In this document: positions 11,097 to 19,408 of the stretch, piece after piece | How positions within the stretch are numbered: position 1 is the stretch's first letter | How the letters are laid out: each line of letters begins with the position of its first letter | NCBI GenBank assembly: GCA_023388635.1 | Contig: JAEWFW010000016.1 | Coordinates: 1 to 64,000, forward strand | Direction of reading: 5' to 3' | Source of the DNA: Bacillota bacterium | GTDB taxonomy: Bacteria; Bacillota; Bacilli; Desulfuribacillales; Desulfuribacillaceae | DNA length: 64,000 nt | The notes under the pieces: model-generated | Told to the model about the DNA's origin: nothing | What the model saw: the letters and a program-made list of their open reading frames with translations, nothing else | The model's database searches: none | Program-made: the position numbers and the translations under genes

Positions 11097-11155
11097 AAAG
11101 TGTCGCATGCGAAATGCACAATTTGTGCTAACGTCGTATGCGACACTTATTTTAA
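11097..11155. terminator. Bidirectional terminator with nested hairpin
   Basis: AAGTGTCGCATGCGA (11098-11112) pairs with the complementary arm ending CGACACTT (about 11134-11148), with a second small stem, GCACAA/TTTGTGC, in the loop. It lies between the convergent DUF2922 and sigma-factor genes, and both strands have T-rich flanks. Confidence 0.8.
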
Positions 11156-11157
11156 TA

Positions 11158-11763
11158 CTAATCTGTTACAATCATTTTTAACCTCTTCAATGCCAATCGC
11201 TGGTACTTCTTGATGGTTTTGCGATCGAGCTGTAAATATCCTGCAATCTCCTTTTGCTTACATCCCAATATATACTGAGCCACAATAATCGTGCGCTCCC
11301 GCTCCGTCAATCTGCGATCATTCAGCATATCCCGCCACATTATACCTTTAAAAGTCGCATCTTCAAACATTTCCACGATCCCCATATTTCCAAATCCGTC
11401 ACACATATTCTCTAACTCGTAACCAACAAACTGCTCACGTTCCCTGCACTTCCTGATCCTCCGCGTATATGTGCGCAAATCTCCATACACCTTACGTTTA
11501 CAATAATATTCAAAAAATACCCCGCCACGCAAATTAAATGTAAGCATGCTACGATAGAAGCTCCACCTCGCTACTTGCCACAAATCTTCATATATATCGA
11601 ACCAGCGGTAATGATAAACTGCACCTTTTAAAAGAGGCAAAAATTTTTGCTCCAATTGCTCGTACAATTGATCACGATGAGCCACTTCTTGTTTCGTAAG
11701 TGAACGGGGTCTCGCATAATCCTGCAATTCCTGAATCAAGCTGTATGGTACACCCGTATACAT
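11158..11763 (-). CDS. RNA polymerase sigma-70 family factor (alternative, non-ECF-like)
   Basis: 201 residues. A region-2-like segment (about residues 40-100) contains the core-binding pattern YEDLWQVARWSFYRSMLTF followed by FFEYYCKRKVYGDLRTYTRR. A region-4 helix-turn-helix (about 150-198) reads LTERERTIIVAQYILGCKQ then KEIAGYLQLDRKTIKKYQR. There is no region 1.1 or clear region 3, and no anti-sigma gene is adjacent. It resembles short accessory or sporulation-like sigma factors of Bacilli. It should direct polymerase to its own promoter class; two neighbours carry a shared non-sigma-A motif. Its own upstream region contains no copy of that motif, so autoregulation is not supported. Confidence 0.82.
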   Translation of the reverse strand: MYTGVPYSLIQELQDYARPRSLTKQEVAHRDQLYEQLEQKFLPLLKGAVYHYRWFDIYEDLWQVARWSFYRSMLTFNLRGGVFFEYYCKRKVYGDLRTYTRRIRKCREREQFVGYELENMCDGFGNMGIVEMFEDATFKGIMWRDMLNDRRLTERERTIIVAQYILGCKQKEIAGYLQLDRKTIKKYQRLALKRLKMIVTD

Positions 11764-11968
11764 AACAAATTCTCCCTTAGGAGAAACCGGTCTCTCATAG
11801 ATTCGCGCGTCATCTCCAGTATATATCGAATCACATCATAGATATAATGCTACACTTGCACGATTCACCGTCAATCTGCCTATTGAAACACCAACTCCAC
11901 TTAATCATCTGCACAATTACTCATTCTCAATGATCAAAGCCGCAAATTCGCGAATATTCACCGACCCA

Positions 11969-11998
11969 TTCCCTTTAGAAAGCTCCGAATGCATTGTA
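11969..11998 (+). promoter_or_regulatory. Promoter-like motif upstream of the BhlA-like gene
   Basis: TTCCC (11969-11973), 16 bases, TGCATTGTA (11990-11998), identical in both boxes and spacing to the motif at 10517-10546. The ribosome site further on overlaps a perfect palindrome, AGTGATCACT (12020-12029), that touches the start codon. Confidence 0.4.
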
Positions 11999-12029
11999 AT
12001 ATATACAAAACTTTAAGGAAGTGATCACT

Positions 12030-12308
12030 ATGGAAGAAATTCTGTTCAAGCTCGTCAGCGAATTTATCTTCGGTGCCGTTGCCGTGTACCTGATTATCAC
12101 CAACCGCATCGATTCCAAAGAACGCGAGAGCAAACTCATGGACTACCAGCGCGACCTGCAAAGCAAATTGACGAAAACTATGACGATCCAGAAGGAAATT
12201 CTCACAATGCTCAAAACACTCAAGCAATCAGATACGTCTACAGTAGCAAGACAAGTCGAGAGACAATCTGCAATACAAGCGGAACGACAAAAAGAAATGC
12301 AACCATAA
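12030..12308 (+). CDS. Small membrane protein of the BhlA/UviB/YvrJ holin-like type
   Basis: 92 residues; the ATG at 12030 follows TTAAGGAAGTG, and the in-frame GTG at 12021 belongs to that site. One N-terminal membrane helix (LVSEFIFGAVAVYLIITN) is followed by a charged, probably coiled-coil tail of about 65 residues, the plan of BhlA/UviB-type holin-like proteins. In Bacilli these small proteins lie near DUF1659/DUF2922 genes outside prophages, and no phage genes are seen here. A lytic role is not shown. It probably belongs to the same regulon as the DUF1659 gene. Confidence 0.7.
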   Translation: MEEILFKLVSEFIFGAVAVYLIITNRIDSKERESKLMDYQRDLQSKLTKTMTIQKEILTMLKTLKQSDTSTVARQVERQSAIQAERQKEMQP

Positions 12309-12339
12309 TCGCCACTACCACGATCGGTTGCATTTCTTT
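12291..12339. terminator. Bidirectional terminator overlapping two gene ends
   Basis: A perfect 14-base stem, AAAGAAATGCAACC (12291-12304) with its complement at 12326-12339, with a 21-base loop. It overlaps the stop codons of the BhlA-like gene and of the convergent ComK-like gene. Confidence 0.75.
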
Positions 12340-12850
12340 ACATCGTAAAATAGCGATGGCGAATAGAATCAGCGATCGCCGCCTGCTGGAGCAAACGGCG
12401 TTGATCCATCATTGTCGATATCCGCCGATCCACACCTTTTAATACAATGACTGAGCGACATACTCCCCTCGCCTCCAATAACACTTCATCAATTCCGTCT
12501 AACGATACATATCCATAAGCACCATCATGACCACCAATTGGTTTGCGAACGCGAATTGGCAATAAAATGCATCCCGGGCTGACGGGTATCGGTAACAATT
12601 GCTGCTTGGCAAAGCATGCCTGCTCCCTTTTCATCAGCAAGTCAACATTATACATCGACAGCCCTTTAAAGAAACGCATAAATACCTTAATCGCCACATC
12701 TACATCTTGGAAACATCCGTTACTCCAAATTGTCTCAGTGATATTCGCACCATCCAAACGATACTTCGGAAGTGCCGCCATCAACTGCTCCATTTCATAC
12801 TGTTCCATCAACATTTCTACAGATTCAGTACCCAGCCACCTCACTCCCAT
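12338..12850 (-). CDS. Probable ComK-family protein
   Basis: Up to 170 residues. The overall order of motifs follows ComK, the competence transcription factor of Bacilli. VFMRFFKGLSMYNVDLLMKR corresponds to the RFFGSSYAGRK region, PIPVSPGCILLPI to the PIMVDPSNQIFLFP region, and YGYVSLDGIDEV to GWISHVHVKEF. A C-terminal basic helix follows. The similarity is judged by eye and is distant. The start is uncertain: the first ATG lacks a ribosome site and ATG codons 12-14 residues further in are possible. It lies 27 bases after vanZ in the same direction, so the two may be co-transcribed. If it is ComK, its targets would be DNA-uptake genes outside this window. Confidence 0.5.
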   Translation of the reverse strand: MGVRWLGTESVEMLMEQYEMEQLMAALPKYRLDGANITETIWSNGCFQDVDVAIKVFMRFFKGLSMYNVDLLMKREQACFAKQQLLPIPVSPGCILLPIRVRKPIGGHDGAYGYVSLDGIDEVLLEARGVCRSVIVLKGVDRRISTMMDQRRLLQQAAIADSIRHRYFTM

Positions 12851-12877
12851 CTACAAACAAAAATTTTACGTACCTTA

Positions 12878-13387
12878 TTATACATCGGAACGCTTGTTTG
12901 ATTCAAGGAGAAACCGATAACTTTTAGAAATTACCGAATACAGTAAAATTCCCGCTGCAGAGCCAAGGCTGTCAATTAATACGTCACTGACTTGTCCGCT
13001 CCTGCCAGGGACAAATAATTGATGAAACTCATCGCTACCAGCATATAAAACACAAATTATAATAACCGCAAGCAAGCGTTTCTTACCACTCCAACCACTT
13101 CTGCCAACAGCATTCATCGATAGTAAACCAAGAATCAAGTATGCAATAAAATGCGCATTCTTTCGCACGAAATAGTGCAATGCTTGCATATCGAGATCAA
13201 CCATCGGAAGCAGCTGTTCTAGATAACCTAGAAGCATCGCCGTAATTCCCTGAGACAAATTACCAGATACTTCTCCTGGCTGAGACGATAAGTAGAAAAT
13301 CAGACCCATCCATGATAGCAGACCTAGCCATGAAATAACAGTGAATGTTTTCAGTACGTTTTTATTTTTAACACGGTTATGATTCAT
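12878..13387 (-). CDS. VanZ family protein
   Basis: 169 residues with four to five membrane helices. VanZ landmarks are the first helix with IFYLSSQPG, then VRKNAHFIAYLILGLL, and the DEFHQLFVPGRSGQVSDVLI motif at about 115-135, followed by DSLGSAAGILLY. VanZ proteins give low-level teicoplanin resistance in enterococci, but chromosomal members are common in Bacilli and their function is unclear. The end of an IS66 relic (13422) is only 35 bases upstream of the ATG, so the native promoter may have been replaced. It is probably co-transcribed with the ComK-like gene. Confidence 0.9.
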   Translation of the reverse strand: MNHNRVKNKNVLKTFTVISWLGLLSWMGLIFYLSSQPGEVSGNLSQGITAMLLGYLEQLLPMVDLDMQALHYFVRKNAHFIAYLILGLLSMNAVGRSGWSGKKRLLAVIIICVLYAGSDEFHQLFVPGRSGQVSDVLIDSLGSAAGILLYSVISKSYRFLLESNKRSDV

Positions 13388-13421
13388 ATGGTGAAATCCT
13401 TATCCTGTTCTCTAGTGTATG

Positions 13422-13975
13422 GTAAGCGTCAAACTACCAAGTGTGAAAAAGCAACCACTAGCTAACGACGATTGCTCTATTTGCAAGTTGCTTGTATTTG
13501 AGGGTACCATGGCAGGTACTCTTCCGGAAATTCTGGATACTGTCGGAAGAGTACGCCCAGTAACTCACTGAAAATATACTGCAGATATTTGTATGGGCTG
13601 ATGCCGTTCGTTTTGCACTTTCTACAATGCTGTAAGCAGCACTGGCAGTGGCACCTTTGGGTTCTCCACTAAATACCAGTTCTTGCCTCCAATCGTAAAC
13701 GGACGGATGCTGTTTTCTGCGAGGTTGTTCGATATCGATAGTTACCGTTTTCCAGCTCCTGTTATGATTGTTGGCATAATTCAGGGCTTCATGGGTCACC
13801 GATTTCTTGTGGTTTTGTTGTAGTCATTATACCACAAAAATGCCGATATATCCAGTAACCATGCTGGTTTGGACAAACCTTCATGACACGTACGTTTGCT
13901 TGATCAGCTTTTTCCGCTTTTGGTTAGTCAATGGAAAGCTTCTAACAACCAGCGAAATTCCTGGGGTGTGATACT
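13422..13975 (-). pseudogene. Internally deleted IS66-family relic
   Basis: The sequence begins with the IS end GTAAGCGTCAAACTACCAAG, identical to the end of the full copy at 14019. It then carries a decayed 3' part of tnpC (to about 13800) that jumps to the intergenic segment and the 3' end of tnpB (13800-13975), matching 15541-15730 of the full copy. About 1.7 kb of the element is therefore missing. Several stops and frameshifts show it is not functional. The stretch 13976-14018 matches nothing in the full copy. Confidence 0.8.
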
Positions 13976-14075
13976 GCTGCTAGAATGTAAATGTTTCGCG
14001 TTCTGGATATCGTGCTTGGTAAGCGTCAAACTACCAAGTGTAAAAAAGCAACCGCCAGCCTAACTGACGATTGCT

Positions 14076-15543
14076 CTATTTGCAAATTGCTTGTACTTGC
14101 AGGCTCCACGGCAGATACTCTTCTAGAAATTCTGGATGTTGTCGGAAGAGTACGCCCGGTAATTCACTGAAAATATAACACAGATATTTGTATGGATTGA
14201 TGCCATTCGCTTTTGCACTTTCCACGATGCTGTATACGGCAGCACTGGCTGCGGCTCCTTTGGGACTTCCGCTGAATAACCAGTTCTTACGTCCGATCGT
14301 AAACGGGCGGATGCTGTTTTCTGCGAGATTGTTCGATAGAGCACAGTTCCCATCTTCCAAATAGTTTATTAGCTCCTGTTTATGGTTGTGTGCATAATTC
14401 AGAGCGTCACTCAACTTCGATTTTGGTAATGCCTGATCCCGTGTGACATCCACCCATGCCCAAAAGGTATCCAAAACAGGTTTTTGCTGTTTCAGACGCT
14501 CGGCTTTTCTCTGTTCGGCTGTCCCGTCTTTCAACGTGGCTTCGATTCCAAAAAGCTTGTTGCAGAATGCGATTCCCTGGGCTGCCGTCGATTCGGAACT
14601 GTTCTTCGGCAAGGCATCGACAAACTTCCTTCGGACATGTGCCCAGCAAAGGCAACGGGTAATCCCCTGCACCTTCTGGTAACCTTGATAGGCATCGGTA
14701 TGCAGGTAGCCCTGGAAGCCTTTGAGAAATGTCTGCGGGTATTTGCCACTCCTTCCCGGCTGATACTCGAAAATCCGGATCGGATGCTTGGCATGTTGAC
14801 TGCTACTGTATACCCACATGTAGGAGTCGGTCGTATTCTTGCGACCCGGTTCCTTCATCACTTGTACGGTCGTCTCATCAGCCAGTCACGGGAAGCGATT
14901 AAGATCCAGTTTGCCATCGTAGCACGGCTCAAACTCACTCCCAGTGTCTGCCACTCCTTTTCCTGACGGTATAAAGGCAGGGCATTGACGAACTTTTGAT
15001 GCATCACCCACGCCACCGTCGAAGGGGATGCCATCGAGTGTTGGATCACTGGATCGGGCATCGGGGATTTCTCCATGTAGGGTTGTCCGTTCTTCCGACA
15101 GGTACGGCATTCGTATGTTTCTCGGTAGTAGTTAATCGCTCTGACTTTCGCCGGAATGAACTCGACTTCCGTACGGACGAATTCTTCCCCAACGATTACC
15201 AAAGGGGTCTGGCATATTTCACAGAAGCAGTCTTCTTGGACAAGAGTGCAGAACTTTTTCTCGTGCGGGATGTCTTTCAACAACTCCACCCGTTGACCGG
15301 GGAATTTCTTGCGCAAATACCCACCGACTTGTTTCAAGTCAGGTTCTGGTGCTTGGGGATTCGACTCGATTTCGGCTTCATCAAAAAGACACATCTGATC
15401 GGGTAAATGACCGATGTCTTTTCTGACTTCTGGCCGAACAGTTGACGTGTCAAAGAGTCAAGGTTGTGTTGTAGACGTTGATTCTCCTCAACGAGTTGAG
15501 ATATGCGTTTTTCGAGTGTTTGGATCTGATCTGCCGAGCTCAT
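14076..15543 (-). pseudogene. tnpC: IS66 transposase TnpC, frameshifted
   Basis: Three consecutive frames make up one IS66 DDE transposase. The N-terminal leucine-zipper-like part (from 15543, LEKRISQLVEENQRLQ, then RQLFGQKSEKT) shifts frame near 15390. The middle part (zinc-finger-like CEIC...CRTC, then MASPSTVAWVMHQKFVNALP) runs to about 14880. The catalytic part there resumes with ADETTVQV, TDAYQGYQKV and NNLAENSIRPFTIGRKNW, containing the D, D and E residues. At the second junction the usual 15-20 residues between the WIL...DWL region and ADET are missing, so a small deletion accompanies the shift. The protein is inactive unless both shifts are bypassed. Confidence 0.85.
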
Positions 15544-15633
15544 GGGTCACCCAATTTCCTTGTCGTTTTGTTAGGATCATTATACCATAAAAACGACGAC
15601 ACATCCAGTAACTATGCGGGTTTGAAGAAGTTT

Positions 15634-15993
15634 TCATGACACGTACGTTTGCTTGTTCAGTTTTTTTACCGCTTTGGGCTGGTCGATGGAAAGACCTTCT
15701 AGCAGCCAGCGAAATTCCTGAGATGTGATACACCGAACAGCCTCGGCATGCATCGGCCATTGAAAGGATCCACTTTCCAGACGTTTGTAGAGGAGGACAA
15801 AGCCATCCCCTTCCCAGTAGAGGGCTTTCATCCGATCACGTCGTCGACCACAGAAGAGGAACAGGCTGTTTTGAAACGGGTTTAACTGAAAATTCTGTTG
15901 AACAATGGCAGCCAGTCCGTCAATGGATTTGCGCATGTCGGTATATCCACAAGCGATATAGAGCTTTTCGGCTTTGGAGATGTCACCGAACAT
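15634..15993 (-). CDS. tnpB: IS66 family accessory protein TnpB
   Basis: 119 residues, intact, with the IS66_Orf2 signature YIACGYTDMRKSIDGLAAIV near the start and the FLFCGRRRDRMKALYWEGDG core. TnpB is required for transposition of IS66 elements, but its biochemical role is unknown. It overlaps tnpA by 11 bases, as usual for the family. It is unrelated to the TnpB of IS605 elements. Confidence 0.93.
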   Translation of the reverse strand: MFGDISKAEKLYIACGYTDMRKSIDGLAAIVQQNFQLNPFQNSLFLFCGRRRDRMKALYWEGDGFVLLYKRLESGSFQWPMHAEAVRCITSQEFRWLLEGLSIDQPKAVKKLNKQTYVS

Positions 15994-16342
15994 GGGTGAG
16001 CGCCTTCAAAGTATTTTCGATCAGAGCTTGGGAGGCGTCGTTGCGAAGCTCGACTGTAACATGATCGAAACGTAACGTGATGTTTGCCAATGATCCTAGA
16101 TGGGTAGTTTCCGTTGTTAAGGGAAGATCGACGGGGACGATGGAATGTTGCTCCTGCTGAAGGGCGGGAAGGGCTTGGCAAGCAGCGATACGGACACGTT
16201 TTAACCAATAGTAATAGGTTTTGGGGTTGATGTTGTGCTCCTGACACCAAGTAGCAACGGTCTGCCCGCTGGCGCGACATTGACGGATGATGTCTGTCCA
16301 TTTGTGCAATCGATATTGCGATGTGACTGCTCTTGTATTCAC
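15983..16342 (-). CDS. tnpA: IS66 family accessory protein TnpA
   Basis: 119 residues from a GTG preceded by AAAGGAGGTCTCGA; longer in-frame starts lack a ribosome site. A helix-turn-helix of the IS3/IS66 OrfA type is visible (WTDIIRQCRASGQTVATWCQ then HNINPKTYYYWLKRVR). It is predicted to bind the element's ends. It is complete, in contrast to tnpC. Confidence 0.9.
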   Translation of the reverse strand: MNTRAVTSQYRLHKWTDIIRQCRASGQTVATWCQEHNINPKTYYYWLKRVRIAACQALPALQQEQHSIVPVDLPLTTETTHLGSLANITLRFDHVTVELRNDASQALIENTLKALTHVR

Positions 16343-16458
16343 TCGAGACCTCCTTTGGGAGTTTTTCGACTTTGATCGAAAAACTCTATACAATCTATTT
16401 AGGGAATTGTCTCATAGTTTTGGGGAGCTTGCTATACACTGTCTTATTGGACGCTTCC

Positions 16459-16937
16459 CCTTCTCCTTGCTTATATCTTTCAATGGTCTCCAACTTCTTT
16501 TCATATCAGATTCCTTTTTTGCCCATAGCAAAGCCCCTCTCGTGTAGTCCTGAATTTTTGCTTTTCAGGTGTCTACTCAAAAAGGAGCTTATCATTGGTC
16601 TGCTGCTCCTAAAAAATATTGCTCTATTTCTCTACCCTAATTGGAATGTACACAAAACTTGTGACAGACTCAAAAATGTAGAAGTAATCGTGTCGAACCA
16701 GTACTCAACGAAGAGGCATTGTTCCGCTTTAAAGTCATCAACAATCTGTCTGAATTTAAATACCTCTCCAATGTAATTATCGCTAATGGATTATTGGAAA
16801 AAATTAAAGATATTGAGCAAAAAGTGTATATGAGGGATTTGTTCAGTGGAAATTTATAGTATAGAGATTAATACAATGCTCTCTTGTTTCGATTCAGTGA
16901 TTCGCCCGAACCGGAACAACGGCTCGAATGTGCACGC
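16459..16937. other. Gene-free stretch between IS66 and rfbB, with a short coding-like relic
   Basis: No convincing gene. On the plus strand 16695-16859 reads as 54 codons without a start (EPVLNEEALFRFKVINNLSE ... MRDLFSGNL, stop) with a normal amino-acid mix, so it may be the tail of a gene cut by the IS66 insertion. I do not recognise the family. No terminator hairpin for the polysaccharide operon, which ends at 16938, is obvious. Confidence 0.4.
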
Positions 16938-17990
16938 TTATACATTGTACATACGCTCATAATACTCTGTATACTGACCAGAAACTACATTTTTCACCCA
17001 TTGCCGATTATCTAAATACCAACAAATCGTTTCTTTAATTCCTTGCTCAAATGTGTATATAGGCTTCCAGCCTAGTTTATTGGTGATTTTTGTGTTGTCA
17101 ATTGCATAGCGACGATCGTGTCCAGGGCGATCTCTAACATAAGTGATTAAGTCTTCCGATTTTCCCAATTCGGAAATAATTAAGCGAACTATCTCAATGT
17201 TCGTCTTTTCATTATTGCCCCCGATATTATATATTTCTCCAACTGCTCCTTTATGCAATACTGTATCAATTGCCAAGCAGTGGTCTGATACATGCAGCCA
17301 ATCCCGTACCTGTAATCCGTCGCCGTAGATTGGAAGTTGTTTATTTTGCAAGCAATTTTCAATCATCAACGGGATTAACTTTTCTGGAAATTGGTGCGGT
17401 CCATAGTTATTACTGCAACGAGTAATATTGATTGGTAGTCCGTATGTCTCATGATAGGCTCTGACTATTAAATCTGCTCCCGCTTTTGACGCAGAGTAAG
17501 GGCTATTCGGTATTACTGGTGTCGTTTCCGTAAAAAAACCTGTTTCACCCAATTCCCCATATACTTCATCAGTGGATACTTGAACGAATTTAACTTCCTC
17601 TTTATACTCACAGCTATATTTATCTCTCGGATAAACCTTCCAATAAGTCTTTGCCACATCAAGCAATACTTGTGTACCGATAACATTGGTTGTAAGAAAT
17701 ACTTCTGGCTCTTCGATACTACGATCGACATGGGATTCCGCAGCAAAATTGATTACTGTATTAATAGAATATTGCTGAAAAATCGCTTCAATTTCTTTAC
17801 GATCACATATATCTGCTTTCACAAATCTGTAGTTTTTAGATGTTTCCACTTCTTTAACATTCTCCAAATTACCTGCGTAAGTTAGGGCATCCGCATTGAC
17901 GATCATATAGTCTGGATATTTATTTGCCATTATTTTGACGAAATTGCTACCAATAAAACCTGCCCCGCCTGTTACTAAAATAGTTTTCAT
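16938..17990 (-). CDS. rfbB: dTDP-glucose 4,6-dehydratase
   Basis: 350 residues. Converts dTDP-glucose to dTDP-4-keto-6-deoxyglucose using tightly bound NAD. The Rossmann motif TGGAGFIGSNFV is at residues 7-18, the active-site STDEVYGELG at about 135, the YSASKAGAD (YxxxK) motif at about 167, and the family-typical NNYGPHQFPEKLIPL further on. The start lies 4 bases after rfbCD, and the gene is last in the operon. Its product is the branch point for both rhamnose (via rfbCD) and the 4-amino sugar (via the aminotransferase at 20305-21393). Confidence 0.96.
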   Translation of the reverse strand: MKTILVTGGAGFIGSNFVKIMANKYPDYMIVNADALTYAGNLENVKEVETSKNYRFVKADICDRKEIEAIFQQYSINTVINFAAESHVDRSIEEPEVFLTTNVIGTQVLLDVAKTYWKVYPRDKYSCEYKEEVKFVQVSTDEVYGELGETGFFTETTPVIPNSPYSASKAGADLIVRAYHETYGLPINITRCSNNYGPHQFPEKLIPLMIENCLQNKQLPIYGDGLQVRDWLHVSDHCLAIDTVLHKGAVGEIYNIGGNNEKTNIEIVRLIISELGKSEDLITYVRDRPGHDRRYAIDNTKITNKLGWKPIYTFEQGIKETICWYLDNRQWVKNVVSGQYTEYYERMYNV

Positions 17991-17994
17991 TCCC

Positions 17995-19395
17995 CTAATC
18001 CTCCTGGCTTTTTAGTTCTTCAATGAATCTTGTTAAAGCATCTTCCCAATGTGGCAACCTCTCAATCCCAGCTTTCCCTGTATTTTTTTTCGATAATCTT
18101 GAATTTAAAGGTCTCTTTGCTTTCGTTGGATAATCTTCATTAGAGATAGGATTTAGTATCATCTCAATTCCAGACTTTTCAAAAATTGATTTTGCAAATT
18201 CATACCAACTACAGAATCCTTCATTTACACCGTGGTAAGTTCCATAATCATTAGTCTGAACTAAATTAACGATGAACACAGCCAAATCTTTAGTATATGT
18301 TGGTGCGCCTATCTGATTATTCACAACATTAATTTCATTTCTTGATTCTGCTAATTTGAGCATAGTCTTCACGAAATTATTTCCATTTAGACCGTACACC
18401 CAAGATGTTCTAACAATAAAGTGTGAATTTATTAATTTTCTGACAATTTTCTCACCCAGTTCTTTTGAGTAACCATAATAATTAATAGGATTTGTTACTT
18501 TTTCTTCTAATTGAGAATCTTGTCCTAATCCATCAAAAACATAGTCCGTGCTTATATAAACTACTTTTGCATTAAGTTCTTTAGCCGCTTTAGTAACTGC
18601 TCTAGTACCTTCCACATTAACTGAATAACATAGCTCTCTTTCATCTTCTGCTTTATCTACTGCAGTATAAGCCGCACAATGAATAATAACGTCTGGTTTT
18701 TCTTTCAAGATATAGTTTTGAACTTGAACTTTGTTGATAAGATCGAACTCATCTCTGCCAGGAGCGACAACATCAAAATTCATTTCTTTTAATTGCATCA
18801 TAACATCATGACCAAGTTGACCGTTTACTCCAGTAACCATGAACTTTAAGCTAAAATCCACATCGCTATCCTTAAATAATGGAGCTTTTAAGTCTTTTTC
18901 TGAAAGTATTGGATCTTTAATTCCCCAGTCTATTCCAATTTCGGGATCATCAAATCGTATACTTCTATCACACTCTGGAGCATAATACTCATCGACTTTA
19001 TACTGTACTTCTACATCGTCAGTTAATGTTAGAAATCCATGAGCAAAACCCTTAGGTACCATAAGTTGTTTCTTGTTACTTTCCGATAGTTCTACTGCTA
19101 TCCAATGTTTATATGTGGAAGACCCCTTTCTTAAATCAACTACCACATCTAAAATTTTGCCTTTTGTGCATCTTATTAATTTAGCTTGCGATTTCGGATT
19201 AACCTGGAAGTGCAACCCTCTGAGTGTTCCTTTTTTAGCTGACATTGAATGATTGTCCTGTACAAAATTAGTATCAATTCCAAACTCTTTAAATTTTGCT
19301 TTAGAGTATGTTTCAATAAACCAGCCCCTATAATCCCCAAAGATTTCTGGCTCAATTATTAGAACATCATCAATATCTGTTTTCATTATATTCAT
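17995..19395 (-). CDS. rfbCD: Bifunctional dTDP-4-dehydrorhamnose 3,5-epimerase / dTDP-4-dehydrorhamnose reductase (RmlC-RmlD fusion)
   Basis: 466 residues carrying two complete enzymes. Residues 1-185 are RmlC: cupin with RGLHFQ (catalytic His) and VQYKVDEYYAPE (catalytic Tyr). Residues 187-466 are RmlD: MVTGVNGQLGHDV nucleotide-binding motif, STDYVFDG, and YYGYSKELGEK (YxxxK). Together they perform the last two steps to dTDP-L-rhamnose. There is no stop or start between the parts; FMVTGVNGQLG would be the start of a separate RmlD. Such fusions are known in some Clostridia and other anaerobes but are less common in Bacilli, where rmlC and rmlD are usually separate. It lies between rfbA and rfbB. 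Confidence 0.93.
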   Translation of the reverse strand: MNIMKTDIDDVLIIEPEIFGDYRGWFIETYSKAKFKEFGIDTNFVQDNHSMSAKKGTLRGLHFQVNPKSQAKLIRCTKGKILDVVVDLRKGSSTYKHWIAVELSESNKKQLMVPKGFAHGFLTLTDDVEVQYKVDEYYAPECDRSIRFDDPEIGIDWGIKDPILSEKDLKAPLFKDSDVDFSLKFMVTGVNGQLGHDVMMQLKEMNFDVVAPGRDEFDLINKVQVQNYILKEKPDVIIHCAAYTAVDKAEDERELCYSVNVEGTRAVTKAAKELNAKVVYISTDYVFDGLGQDSQLEEKVTNPINYYGYSKELGEKIVRKLINSHFIVRTSWVYGLNGNNFVKTMLKLAESRNEINVVNNQIGAPTYTKDLAVFIVNLVQTNDYGTYHGVNEGFCSWYEFAKSIFEKSGIEMILNPISNEDYPTKAKRPLNSRLSKKNTGKAGIERLPHWEDALTRFIEELKSQED

Positions 19396-19408
19396 TGAAT
19401 AACCTCGC

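Larger units (their letters stand above)
14019..16458 (-). mobile_element. IS66-family insertion sequence, tnpA-tnpB-tnpC (tnpC defective)
   Basis: About 2.44 kb, the usual IS66 size, with three genes in order tnpA, tnpB, tnpC on the minus strand. The left end begins GTAAGCGTC, characteristic of the family; the right end, ending about 16458, is an imperfect inverted copy (TACACT, then GGACGCTTCC). No 8-base target duplication is visible beside these ends. It lies next to the smaller relic, so IS66 has entered this spot more than once or has duplicated locally. It cannot move by its own TnpC. Confidence 0.85.

Noticed and set aside
10563..11108. A 181-codon minus-strand frame across the DUF1659 and DUF2922 genes
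   Set aside because: It covers two plus-strand genes with good ribosome sites and family matches, and has no ribosome site of its own.
12030..12308. The BhlA/YvrJ-like gene as evidence of a prophage
   Set aside because: No capsid, tail, integrase, lysin or other phage genes lie within 10 kb, and the neighbours are chromosomal families of Bacilli.
14484..14966. Long plus-strand frames inside IS66
   Set aside because: They are antisense to tnpC and reflect its codon bias; no start signals.
16333..16776. A 147-codon plus-strand frame over the IS66 right end
   Set aside because: It has no ribosome site, a hydrophobic, Ser/Leu-rich composition without domain pattern, and overlaps tnpA on the other strand.
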